25,700 bases of DNA, taken from the NCBI GenBank assembly GCA_003313425.1, contig NHZP01000142.1, positions 1 through 25,700 on the forward strand. The letters are read 5' to 3'. Shown here piece by piece: positions 1 to 8,415 of the stretch. The notes beneath the pieces are model-generated. The model was given only the letters and a program-made list of their open reading frames with translations, had not been told where the DNA came from and searched no databases. Made by a program: the position numbers and the translations under genes. Position 1 is the stretch's first letter. Each line of letters opens with the position of its first letter. Origin of the DNA: Pseudopyrenochaeta lycopersici (taxonomy: Eukaryota; Ascomycota; Dothideomycetes; Pleosporales; Pseudopyrenochaetaceae).

Positions 1-96
1 CCGGTGAACCTGCTATAAGGGCCAAAAACACTCAGCCTAAGCCATAGGCTCCCTGTATTCGCCTTCCCAGACTTTTGTCGCTTATTTCGCTCTAAA

Positions 97-1428
97 ATGC
101 TGGCAACAACTTTCGGATATGATCCTACTCCATGGGAGGAGCATCGAAGAGTTGTGACGGTTATACGCAAAACTATAGAGGATACTAGTCGACATCAGAC
201 CGGCAACCGTTCCGCCCAGAAAGCACCTTACAACGCTCCTAGTGACATCCCAGGCCTCAACAAGATCATACAGATTGACTTGGACACGTCTACCGCTTGG
301 GTCGAGCCTAATGTCACTATGGAAACGCTCGTTCGAGCGACACTTGCGCGCGGACTTGTTCCGGCAGTCGTCGCTGCTTCGAGGCAGTGTCTGTAGCAGA
401 TGCATTTGCCGCAACAACGACCGCGTCTTCGTCTTTCAAGTTTGGCACCTTTGACTGCACCGTGTTATCGCTGGAGACAATCCTGAGCAACGGGCAGTAC
501 GTGATGGCAACAGTCGATGATCGTGACACTTCAGACTTGCTCGCTGGCAGTGCTGGGGCTATGAACAGCCTTGCTTTGACGACATTATTCGAGATAGCAC
601 TAATTCCAGCCAGCGAATACGTGAAGATCACTTACTGGCCCGTATCTTCTGTTTCCGGAGCAATGCGCAATATGCAGCAAGAAGAACAAGACCCGTCAAT
701 GCTCGGAACGTCGGTTGTGGACTCATCGACAGACTTTTGTGGAAAGTATCATATTTGACTCGTCCTCCGGCATTGCGATTACCGGTAATTTTACACTAAC
801 AGCAGACCGCACCTCCAATCCTCGATCATCAGACGGCAACAGCTTCGTACAGCATGCACGCTCTGTCTGGCATGAATTGCGATATGCTTGTGAGCCGCGG
901 GCCGATATCATTCACATTATGGATTACCTGTTTCGCCATGACCATTGTACCACTGACCATTCTGCCCGCAACAAACGACGCTCACGTGGCCAGAAGAACA
1001 GCACCGAACTCACAGATCAACCACATGCCCTGGTATTGCAGGACATCGGCCTGCCCACCAAAGCTGTAGAAGAACACATACACAATTTTCATCATACTCG
1101 TGGCATCTGGCCACTCTTGATATATCCCGTCAGACCGCCCAAAGCTTTTGGCAGACGCAGCTTTGGCATCGGTGCCGCTTTCGAGCATATCTTTTGGAAT
1201 CTCCGATTTTATAGTTCGAGCGCTGCTTGCAATGGCATAATGGAGCGATGTCTAAAAAATATGCATGGTTTTAGGTATCTGCTTTGTCGTGCACCCTGCA
1301 GTGAAGATACGGCATGGGTCTTTCACGATCATCGGTGGTACGGTGAACTGCGGTCACGATGGAAAGCACAAGGCTTTCCAGATGTAGGCGCGAGGCTTGT
1401 CACCTCACACCCTTTGACCTGCTCTTGA
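97..1428 (+). pseudogene. DHCR24-like FAD-linked oxidase, frameshifted
   Basis: Family members are flavoproteins of the delta(24)-sterol reductase / FAD-linked oxidase type. Three successive frames together cover almost the whole family length. Frame one (97-385) has PNVTMETLVRATLARGLVPA, the FAD-domain region. Frame two (from 387) has SSSFKFGTFDCTV, then GSAGAMNSLALTT. Frame three (from about 738) has DYLFRHD, QDIGLPTKAVEEHI, GIWPLLIYP and a C-terminal W-H-D-H-R-W-Y-G segment. The first junction, near 385, leaves no room for an intron. The second, near 735, looks like one extra T in a run of Ts. A short piece after DYLFRHD also seems to be missing. No full-length start is evident. I see small indels rather than dense C-to-T change. 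Family assignment is from remembered motifs. Confidence 0.75.
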
Positions 1429-2188
1429 TGTTAGCATCATACGCGGCTCCTGTAGTGGAATAGGTTGTCACAAAGGCAACAGACCATTCCTACGCGTGGT
1501 CTTGCCGCTCCATATCCACCGACCCGCTCTGCGTCTCTGCAATACGCGGCATGAAGCCTTACTTAACCGTCCATAAGATGGTCCCCCTGCTGACTGTCAT
1601 CACTGAGGTAGTCCTGATATGTAGCTGTTCCCCTGCTCGACCTGAGTACATATAGTAAATTTCCTTGAACTTCTTGTTGAACAACCGCTTGGAGCAAACA
1701 CGGTGTAGTGGTCTGCGACACTGCACATGACTGCTCCGCACCCACGTGATAAACCCGACTACTTGCAAGCCTACATCGTACATACACACATCAGCGCACC
1801 CGCTCTTGAGACGCAATACTAGCGCCACCCTGCTTACATTAGATGATAATGTGGATGAAATAGGGAGAATCACCACAGAAGGGGATGCCCACTGGCAACA
1901 GCATCCTACCAATGTCCACACGCCGCTTTTCGGCATTGACTCCGGGGATAAGAGCTCCGCCTAGCAGACTCACCACCGCAAGAGCGTTGATTTCTTAACC
2001 ACATCTTGTCGCATGAGTGTTCACTGTGCACTCGCCTGACTTCAGAGAGCAGGATTGAAAAACAAGCACGGAATCTGGCCCAGATGGCTCTACGACTTGC
2101 GACGGTCAGATGGGAGAAAAAGTTCCTGACTTATGCCCTTCGTTCTTCTATACAGTCTTCTCCTAGCGTGTGCAAACAAAGTCTATCA
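1429..2188. other. Intergenic, no supported gene
   Basis: Short open frames occur on both strands (for example minus 1559-1936), but none shows a recognisable domain, a promoter or a coherent set of splice sites. The segment separates the broken oxidase from the 3' end of the convergent RING-finger gene. Confidence 0.5.
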
Positions 2189-2970
2189 CTAAAAGCTGCG
2201 TGGCCAACCGAGCGCATATGTGCCATCCCGCTTGAAGTGTGCGGTCTCCTCGGGAACATCTGATCTGCACGTCGGACATACTCTCTTCCTCGTCTTCTCA
2301 AACCATTCTGTGATGTGGGCCGTGCAAAATGGATGACCTAATAGTGTAAGCATAGCTACCGTGCGGATATTGCTGTCGCTTACCACAAGGCAGGTACACA
2401 CCTCGATGGGCCGACATGTCTCCCAGGGTGCAGATGGTGCACACTGTTCCGTAGCACTCTACAGCGCCAGGGAATTGAGAGTGGTCTTCTCTCTTGCACT
2501 TGAACAGATTCACCGAGGACGTAGGGGATTTCGTCCTATCGTTCACTGAAGCGTACACAAGATCGAAGGCAGCACGGCCAAGTGCACTCTTGAGATGGAG
2601 GAGTCCATCTAGCACTGACTGAACGACACATCGACCGCAATATAGCTTGAGAGGTCAGCCCATGAGCTTTTCCCTATCAGCTGAATTCGCCAGAGGACAC
2701 CCACACAACTGCAGAAAGGAAGAAAGTATAATCTGCCATCCGCTTCGAGCATCTCGTCACATCCAGAGCAGGACAAGGGAGATGGGTGCACGGAACTGGC
2801 TTCTGCAATCACAGTAAGTTACAATAGGCTTATATTGGAGAATAGTTCATGCCTAGCCGCCTTCTTTTGAACGTCCGAGGCGCCAACTCTGTGATGGGAG
2901 GGACCCTCAACTCAGGGTCAGAGTCTGAGTTCGAGTCCGATGAGGAGGGGATATACAGGACTCTTGCCAT
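2189..2970 (-). CDS. RING-finger protein with N-terminal Cys cluster, four exons
   Basis: Model: exons 2970-2853, 2802-2705, 2645-2384 and 2337-2189, giving 208 residues. The phases join without a stop. Introns are 50, 59 and 46 bases; the first has a GC donor (AG|GCATGA) and an acceptor TTGCAG, the second has a GCTGACC branch site, and the third has donor GTAAGC. The third intron falls inside the RING and joins LPC to GHPFC. The N-terminus is acidic and serine-rich (SSSDSNSDSD, about 10-19) and followed by basic FKRRR. Residues C51, C54, C70, C72, C75 and C78 form a RING-like cysteine cluster. A second module has C141, C144, C159, H161, C164, H167, C180 and C183, the cross-brace pattern of a RING with His at the sixth position. 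RING proteins are commonly E3 ubiquitin ligases, which is inference here. A TATA box lies about 95 bases upstream. The exact start and the first intron are the least certain points. Confidence 0.78.
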
Positions 2971-3063
2971 GTGGATAGAAGTTGTTCCCACAAAGGGCGA
3001 CAATATAGGAAGAGATGGGGAGGATACGGATTTGCCAACGAGAAAACGAGAAGAGCAGGAGTG

Positions 3064-3069
3064 TTTATA
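3064..3069 (-). promoter_or_regulatory. TATA box of the RING-finger gene
   Basis: TATAAA reads on the minus strand about 95 bases before the proposed ATG at 2970. A pyrimidine-rich stretch of the kind common before fungal start codons follows it. It supports 2970 as the real 5' end. Confidence 0.6.
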
Positions 3070-4086
3070 AAGACTGAGTTGAAGCTTCGGATGTCTCCAT
3101 CCGCGCCATGACGGAGACCGCCCACAGCCATAGCCACCTTTGAGCAGCAGGCAGCATGAAAGTATAGAATCCATCGTACCATCGATGCAAGGTAGTCTGC
3201 TGCGCCTCCCGGCGGGTTTCTAGTAGAGCTTGTTGCAAGGCAATGCCGCCCGATATCCCGTTCAGGACGCTGAAACGGCGTCTCTGCCAGTTGACCAATG
3301 CATGCTATCCTCCCACATAATGGAAGTGACGTGACCAACCATCCATGGCACGCCAGTCATACTCTATAGCCATGTTTCTGACAGTAATCCTGCATAGTGG
3401 AAGTGGCAGTGTGCTCGTCAGTTGGAGGGGCCAAGGATATCTCGCTAGGTTCGCGAAACCTCTGTTGTGGGCACCTCCTTTGCCGCAAATTTGTCAACTT
3501 CCAGTTGGTTAGTAGTCTCACAGGGGCCTCGAGTCTGCCTCGTACAGCAACGATGCGGATGCCTAAGTTGGGGATGTGCTGCAGCTAACGAGTCTTGTAC
3601 AGAAGACGCAGCGGCACAGCAGGCTACGCAAATCCCATGTAGAGGAACACCAAAACACCGACGGTTTTATGGTGTGGGCACGTGGAGAGCTCTTGAGACA
3701 GTCAGACTCTGCGCTGCGTCGGCCAGTGCCTAGCTGAGTACGGCGTCTCTGGATGGTGCCTGCCACCTTAATCCGCATGGCGGCTCTGAACGGAGATATA
3801 TACAAAAGCAGATAAGGAGCGAAGATCCATGGTTTCCAGGCATGCTTCAACAAACTTTGCAGTAAAGCGGATTCTTTGCACTAGGTTGATCGGCTGTGCC
3901 ACTCAATAAGTGCATCGGGGATGCCGGCGGCGGGCGCTATCACAGAGACAATATGGCTGACCCAGGCAAACTCATGCAGACCCATGCAGACCATCGGTCA
4001 TGTTTCATTACCTCCAAGTCACTACTAGTTGAATTCAGTGAGCAGGGTAGTGTTAAACCTATGATTAGCAAGCTTCGAGTCAGAAG
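3070..4086. other. Intergenic, no supported gene
   Basis: Several open frames overlap here (minus 3065-3298, minus 2907-3338, plus 3397-3588, plus 3467-3733). They conflict with each other, and none has a recognised domain or a convincing intron chain. The plus frame near 3560-3650 is cysteine-rich but has no signal peptide. Confidence 0.45.
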
Positions 4087-4826
4087 TTGACTGATCTACG
4101 ACAAATGTTTACAAGCTCCAGTTATGCAGAATTCCTTGAGGAGCGACATCATGAGCTTCCGCAACTGTATACCGTGAGTAAGGCCATGAGGGACGTACCC
4201 ACTTCGTTGATGGAGCATTATGCCCATACGACGCTGCACCGCCCCCATCCAGCTCAGAGTGGTATCGACATCCCATTGGCGAATACTCTGGGATCTGCAC
4301 CAAGAATGCCGATAAGAGGAGCGGTATTTTCCGACTGTCTGCAAAAGGAGAACTCAGAAAATCCAAGGGGGCGGGGCTGAGCCCGAGGTGTTGATTACGA
4401 CGCTCCACAGAGGAAGCTGCGAGGACCTACGCTAATTGTCAAGCTGAAGGTCGACTCACACGCGAAGTACCTTGAAATAGTGAAGGATATGACTATGATG
4501 AACAACGAATGGGTGGAATACATTGAGTTGAGAAGATTGCAAGACGATGTAACTTATCTGTCCCTGCAGTCTCGAGACGGACGTTACATATGCTGTGCTT
4601 CATCCAACCGAGTCGTCATTGGTCAGCCATTATTCAATGGCTCGTCCGCATGGCCGAACCTCGCTTTTACTACTTCAAACCCTTGCTTGATGGTCCAGAG
4701 AGAAATGGTTTTGCGAACTGCTATCAATCGCTTGCACGAGTAGGAATAGCCCCGGACAACCCTTACATGAAGCCAGACAGGCTGCTCCGTCCAGATGCCT
4801 CGCCCCTATTCTCCCTGTACGGGTGA
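4087..4826 (+). other. Coding-like sequence, unresolved hypothetical gene
   Basis: One frame is open from 4087 to an in-frame TGA at 4378-4380 and resumes to 4743. A second frame is open from 4590 to 4826 and contains EPRFYYFKPLLDGPERNG, which looks protein-like. A strong donor-like GTGAGT follows ELPQLYT near 4174. I could not find an intron set that joins these pieces. It may be an intron-rich gene or a decayed one. Its 3' end would overlap the end of the convergent membrane-protein gene by about 60 bases. I recognise no family. Confidence 0.3.
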
Positions 4827-5709
4827 GACGTACACAACCATTCCCGAATCCTCCGGAAGCCTCGCTTGATGCTCCCAAAACAACAGATAAACGAACCGAG
4901 GTGTTGAGCAGATGTACAAGCCTGTCCATATTAGATACACCAAGATCGCAGGATTGCAACTTACAAGGAGTAAGCCGTAGCGGTGTGTGATTGTGGCTCT
5001 CCTGTCCATAACCAATAGGACAAGCGCTCCACTCAGCTGACATAGTACCACGAGCGTGCTTGAAGAGATGACTCCGATCAGGAAACGTATGAGAGATGGA
5101 TTGCGACCTCCTGAGCTCTTATGCAGGTGTAACCGCGAGCACGATACCACCGCAGAAAGTAATGGCGGAATGGCAAGATGCAGATGAAACGTGTAGTTTG
5201 GAAGCATTTCATCATTCCTGATCCACATGAGCGAACTTGCAGCAACAAGTTGAGATGGCTACTTACTTCATCCATGCTGCAAAGTCAAACAGAGCAAATG
5301 ACATGGAGATACAGTATATGAGGGGAGTAGCCCAGGAGGGAGGTTGAAAGTTCACGCGACGTATGATGCGGGCAAGCTGTATGTACTGTTGGCAAATAGG
5401 CTTACGTTTTGAGGAAAACGATCTTACATTGATTCCAGAGTAAAGCTGGAGCGTACTGAAATGCACTGCATCCAAGCAACGAACCTTCTGTTCCGTCAGG
5501 AGTGCCATCGCTGCAGAGACAATAGCAGCACCAAATGCCACTATTTGTACAACTCCAAAGATGAAGACCAACGGCCGCTCCAGGTAGCTCTCTGTTCGCG
5601 GAGTATGGTCTGAGTTGGGCGCTCTAGCATCAAGCCAGCCGAGAAATATACTCAAGAGCAGTCCGCACAGAGAACAAGCGAGGAAGCCGACAAGAAGCAG
5701 GTATCCCAT
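4763..5709 (-). CDS. Multi-pass membrane protein of unknown function, four exons
   Basis: Model: exons 5709-5428, 5385-5267, 5217-4965 and 4921-4763, giving 270 residues. Introns are 42, 49 and 43 bases with donors GTAAGA, GTAAGT and GTAAGT and acceptors CAACAG, GATCAG and GGACAG; all phases match. The start is CACCATGG. Hydrophobic segments lie at about 2-26, 46-71, 114-132, 143-161, 176-203 and 215-234, so about six membrane passes, followed by a basic, soluble C-terminal tail. There is no recognisable transporter or receptor motif, and I do not know the family. The first intron is a multiple of three with no stop, so its retention would insert 14 residues after SGIN. Confidence 0.72.
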
Positions 5710-5857
5710 GGTGAGATAGTAGGTAAGTAAGGCACCTTGAAGAGAAATCTGTCATTCTATATATCTGCCAGCACAGGCCGCCGTGCGCCAGCATCCCACT
5801 TCATGGGCCTTTGGGACACCGCATGCATGAAGCAGTGGCATCGATGCACTGCCATGA

Positions 5858-6171
5858 TCAAGATGCCCTAGCGGTGTGGATCGATATGTGAGACCGAGCT
5901 ATGGTGGGTATGGCCATGTGTGTGGTATCCTTGTTGTATTCGATACGCCTGGCGGGCATCTGCTCTTTGAGTTTGACGAAGATCTGGAAGACGTGGACGC
6001 TCTACAGGCCTGTTTCTCAAAGATATTATTTTGACTTGAATGGCAATAGGTATTCAAGGTCGCTCTCACCACTCTAGTGTGAGTGACATCCCGCGAGGTA
6101 TCGGTCCATTCAACAGCGGCAACGGGTGGCTTGATGCTCCGCCACCGGACATGGCGATGTCTGACGACTGA
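5858..6171 (+). other. Possible small hypothetical gene or gene fragment
   Basis: A plus frame open from 5858 reads GHLLFEFDEDLEDVDALQAC and would end at a TGA near 6031. A 38-base GT-AG segment (6012-6049, donor GTTTCT, branch-like TTTGAC, acceptor AATAG) would join it in frame to a tail reading GPFNSGNGWLDAPPPDMA with stop at 6169-6171. No ATG is visible in the first exon, so a 5' exon is missing or the gene is decayed. The intron is shorter than the others in the window. The longer open frames on the opposite strand look like its antisense shadow. Confidence 0.3.
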
Positions 6172-6476
6172 TGCCGTGGGGACGCCACTGATGAGTAACC
6201 AAAGAAGCAGGGAGAACCCAGAATTGCTATGTGCAAGGCCGACACCACCATCCCTGACTCTGTGCCCACAACCCTGGCAAGGCATGCCCAGGCCTTCTGC
6301 CGCGCCTATTCGCGGCCTGAGACAGGCATGTCACACCGTGATCATTAGCCTGACCCAGTCTCAATGACATGAGAAGGCATGCCCGAACGCTGAGGCGCTA
6401 AGAACCAGGACTACGTAGCGTCCAAGCCGCCGAAGCCTATCATGGACTGGGTTTGGTGGCAGGGTGGCAGAGAAGC

Positions 6477-6484
6477 TATAAAAG
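6477..6484 (+). promoter_or_regulatory. TATA box of the coiled-coil gene
   Basis: TATAAAAG lies 61 bases before the ATG at 6545 and is followed by a C/T-rich leader. Its position and strength fit a fungal core promoter. Confidence 0.7.
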
Positions 6485-6544
6485 GAGTCCCGTACCTCTC
6501 AGCATCCTCATTTCCTCTCAGCAACTTTTTTGAACTACTCAAGG

Positions 6545-7214
6545 ATGCACGCTTCGCAACCTCCAAAGAGCGGCGTACCGACGGTTGTGGACGACACTGA
6601 CAACGCGAGTGTACGTGTTCATGGACAATACAGAGCACGCTGACCCTACCAGGGCACATCTACAGTCCGGGAAAGTGATTCAGAAGGTACCATGGCAGCA
6701 TGGCGGGTACGTGGCGACCATTACTCCAGTTAGCTGCAGCCTCACATTTTTTGGATATAGGCAATCGCAAAGTCGGCCAAACCAAAGAGCAATGCCTCCT
6801 CCCCGTCGTACAGCCGCATGTTTAAGCACCCTAGGGGTATGAAACGTGCAAAGTCTCCAATCGAGGATGACTCGGAGGACGAGCATCAGAGGGTAGGAAG
6901 CAAAGTTCCCAGGCGTACAGTAAGTCCTCCTGCTCCCTGCTCTACCTGCCAGGTCGCTGAAGAGCCTGGAGGACCCCAATTACAGAATCCTCCCCGCAAA
7001 CTTCGTGTCTGAGATGAGCGGAAGGCTCTCTGAAGCAGAACAAGAGCTCTCTCAAGTCAGGGAAAGGATAATTGTCCTGGAGAACGAAAAGATGGAGTTT
7101 TTGGACGCCATAGCACAATTACTCGATCAGCACAAACGCAAGGCCGGATTTGGGACTTTTCAGGAGACAGAAAGAGTTTCGGCCGCTGCTGACAAGAGGA
7201 CTACGGCTACATGA
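6545..7214 (+). CDS. Nuclear-looking coiled-coil protein, four exons
   Basis: Model: exons 6545-6610, 6653-6706, 6761-6919 and 6963-7214, giving 176 residues. Introns 1 and 2 are well formed: donor GTACGT with branch GCTGACC and acceptor CTACCAG, then donor GTACGT with CCTCAC, a T-run and acceptor ATATAG. Intron 3 has donor GTAAGT and is assigned the acceptor CTGAAG because this keeps the long downstream frame open. The first 93 residues are Ser/Thr-rich with basic clusters (PRGMKRAKSP near 64-73) and an acidic run (EDDSEDE near 75-81). Residues about 107-150 form a clear heptad-like helix (LSEAEQELSQVRERIIVLEN) expected to make a coiled coil. Nuclear location is inferred from the basic clusters. 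I know no family. It may be a regulatory or scaffold protein, but there is no DNA-binding motif. Confidence 0.68.
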
Positions 7215-7449
7215 CCTATGAAGGACATGGCCAAGTTGGCACGGTACGGTTGGGATGGATCTGTATCGACAGACAATTGGTCTCCTATACGGAAGGCTCC
7301 AGCTTCCGATTTGCCACGACACCATGCATATAGATGTACTGTAACTGCACTTGAGAACGCGTGAGGGAACGAATATGCAGAGTTCCAGGCAAAATAGTAA
7401 AACGAGTTTAATTCAAGCAGATGAAAGTCACTGTCCATCAGAGTTCTAA

Positions 7450-7548
7450 ATTTGGATAGCCAAATTGGACATCATGTTAGCTAAAATGGATATCCATATA
7501 TATCCAGCCAAATCAAACTCCCTTGTTTGGATATCCATTTGGATATCC
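7450..7548. repeat. GGATATCC-rich palindromic patch
   Basis: The 8-bp palindrome GGATATCC occurs at 7488-7495, 7529-7536 and 7541-7548. A TTTGGATAGCCAAA hairpin starts at 7450, and a further TATATATCC half-site is present. The ends (GGATAGCCAAATTGG on the left, CCATTTGGATATCC on the right) are roughly complementary, so the whole patch could fold as a small MITE-like element. No terminal duplication is clear. Confidence 0.5.
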
Positions 7549-7740
7549 TCGAGGAAACTCCGCAGATTGCTGCACTCCAAGGGCAGTTTGGTGGATACTA
7601 TGGCCCACTAGTATTTATGGCCTTCCCTGAGCACAGCTAGAAATCAACTAACCCTCCGCAGGCGTTGGAAGGTTCTAACAATAAAATTTCACGATGTGGG
7701 GCTCCAGCAGGGCTACTGTCTCTCGCATACATGGGCACCC

Positions 7741-7780
7741 TAACGCGTTTGCGTAAAACGTTACAATGTTTAACGCGTTA
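7741..7780. repeat. TAACGCGTT inverted repeat
   Basis: TAACGCGTT at 7741-7749 is matched by AACGCGTTA at 7772-7780, and the right copy sits inside the 12-bp palindrome TTAACGCGTTAA (7770-7781). Both contain ACGCGT, the MluI cell-cycle box core. The pair ends 15 bases from the retrotransposon border. Confidence 0.5.
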
Positions 7781-7795
7781 AGGATCCTTATATTG

Positions 7796-7939
7796 TGTAA
7801 GCCTTTCTGGGTGCACAAAGAAATTGTTCATAGAAGTGCATGTTATATTGATTGTCTGTTTTAGATGGAGGATGGCCTGCAGCTATATGTTCATGAGAGA
7901 TTACTAATTCTCGAATCATGTGACCAATACTGGCTTACA
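7796..7939 (-). repeat. 3' LTR
   Basis: This 144-bp repeat starts TGTAAGCC and ends GGCTTACA, an 8-bp terminal inverted repeat with TG/CA ends. It appears identical to the other copy at 13129-13272. It is the downstream LTR in element orientation. Confidence 0.95.
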
Positions 7940-7950
7940 CACCCTCTCAG
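7940..7950 (-). other. Polypurine tract
   Basis: On the sense (minus) strand CTGAGAGGGTG directly precedes the 3' LTR. This is the usual position and composition of the plus-strand primer of LTR retrotransposons. Confidence 0.65.
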
Positions 7951-7987
7951 CTTTTGAACTTCTTCAAAAGATGCACTTAAAAGGTAA

Positions 7988-8149
7988 AGATGGTTGCCTA
8001 ACGCTTAGGACTTCTACCAATGTACTGCTCTCATTTAAAGAGACTCAAGTACAAAAGATGTGCTCCAAGACGAAGACTTTATATTAATTGTAGATGGCTG
8101 CCTAAAACTTAGGACTTCTGCCAATAAACTGCTCCCATGTAGAGAGACT
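7988..8149 (-). repeat. 58-bp imperfect direct repeat in the 3' noncoding region
   Basis: Segments 7988-8045 and 8092-8149 are alignable end to end, from AGATGG through TAGGACTTCT and CTGCTC to AGAGACT, with roughly ten differences. Both contain the AGGACTT motif that also marks the 23-bp array nearby, so the whole 3' noncoding region may have grown by duplication of related modules. Confidence 0.7.
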
Positions 8150-8220
8150 TCCGTCAGTTAGTATGAGATTTTGAAACCTTGAGTTATTGAATTAGAGTTG
8201 ATATTTCTCAAGGAAGTTGT

Positions 8221-8381
8221 CTGCCTCAACTTGAGGACTTAGTCTGCCTCATTTTGAGGACTTAGTCTGCCTCATTTTGAGGACTTAGTCTGCCTCATTT
8301 TGAGGACTTAGTCTGCCTCATTTTGAGGACTTAGTCTGCCTCATTTTGAGGACTTAGTCTGCCCCATTTTGAGGACTTATG
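8221..8381 (-). repeat. Seven-copy 23-bp hairpin-forming tandem array
   Basis: Units recur with exact 23-base spacing: the GAGGACTT motif begins at 8233, 8256, 8279, 8302, 8325, 8348 and 8371. Each unit contains an inverted repeat CCTCA-3 nt-TGAGG (first at 8224-8236, last at 8362-8374). The last has one substitution (CCCCA), which in the sense RNA still pairs as a U-G wobble. A diverged relative, the perfect 12-bp palindrome CCTCATATGAGG, sits at 8402-8413, next to the gag-pol stop codon. The array lies between the stop and the polypurine tract, inside the element transcript. Confidence 0.92.
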
Positions 8382-8415
8382 ATTCTTAACGAAATTGTCT
8401 ACCTCATATGAGGAC

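Larger units (their letters stand above)
7215..7795. other. Gene-free left flank of the retrotransposon
   Basis: No gene is seen. The stretch contains a GGATATCC-rich palindromic patch (7450-7548) and a TAACGCGTT inverted repeat (7741-7780). It ends at the left LTR. Confidence 0.6.

Noticed and set aside
2301..2420. Two overlapping minus frames as a frameshifted RING pseudogene
   Set aside because: A 46-base intron with donor GTAAGC and acceptor ATTAG joins them exactly in frame inside the RING, so the gene looks intact.
2907..3338. Minus frame of 143 codons (2907-3338) and the minus frame 3065-3298
   Set aside because: They overlap the promoter and first exon of the RING gene in other frames, and no domain or splice site supports them.
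3467..3733. Cysteine-rich plus frame as a possible secreted effector
   Set aside because: There is no ATG, no signal peptide, and the frame conflicts with neighbours.
5899..6285. Minus frame of 128 codons
   Set aside because: Its Ser/Arg-rich part is antisense to a better-looking acidic plus frame; no promoter or domain.
8221..8381. CRISPR array
   Set aside because: The 23-bp units are contiguous tandem repeats without unique spacers, in a fungal retrotransposon.
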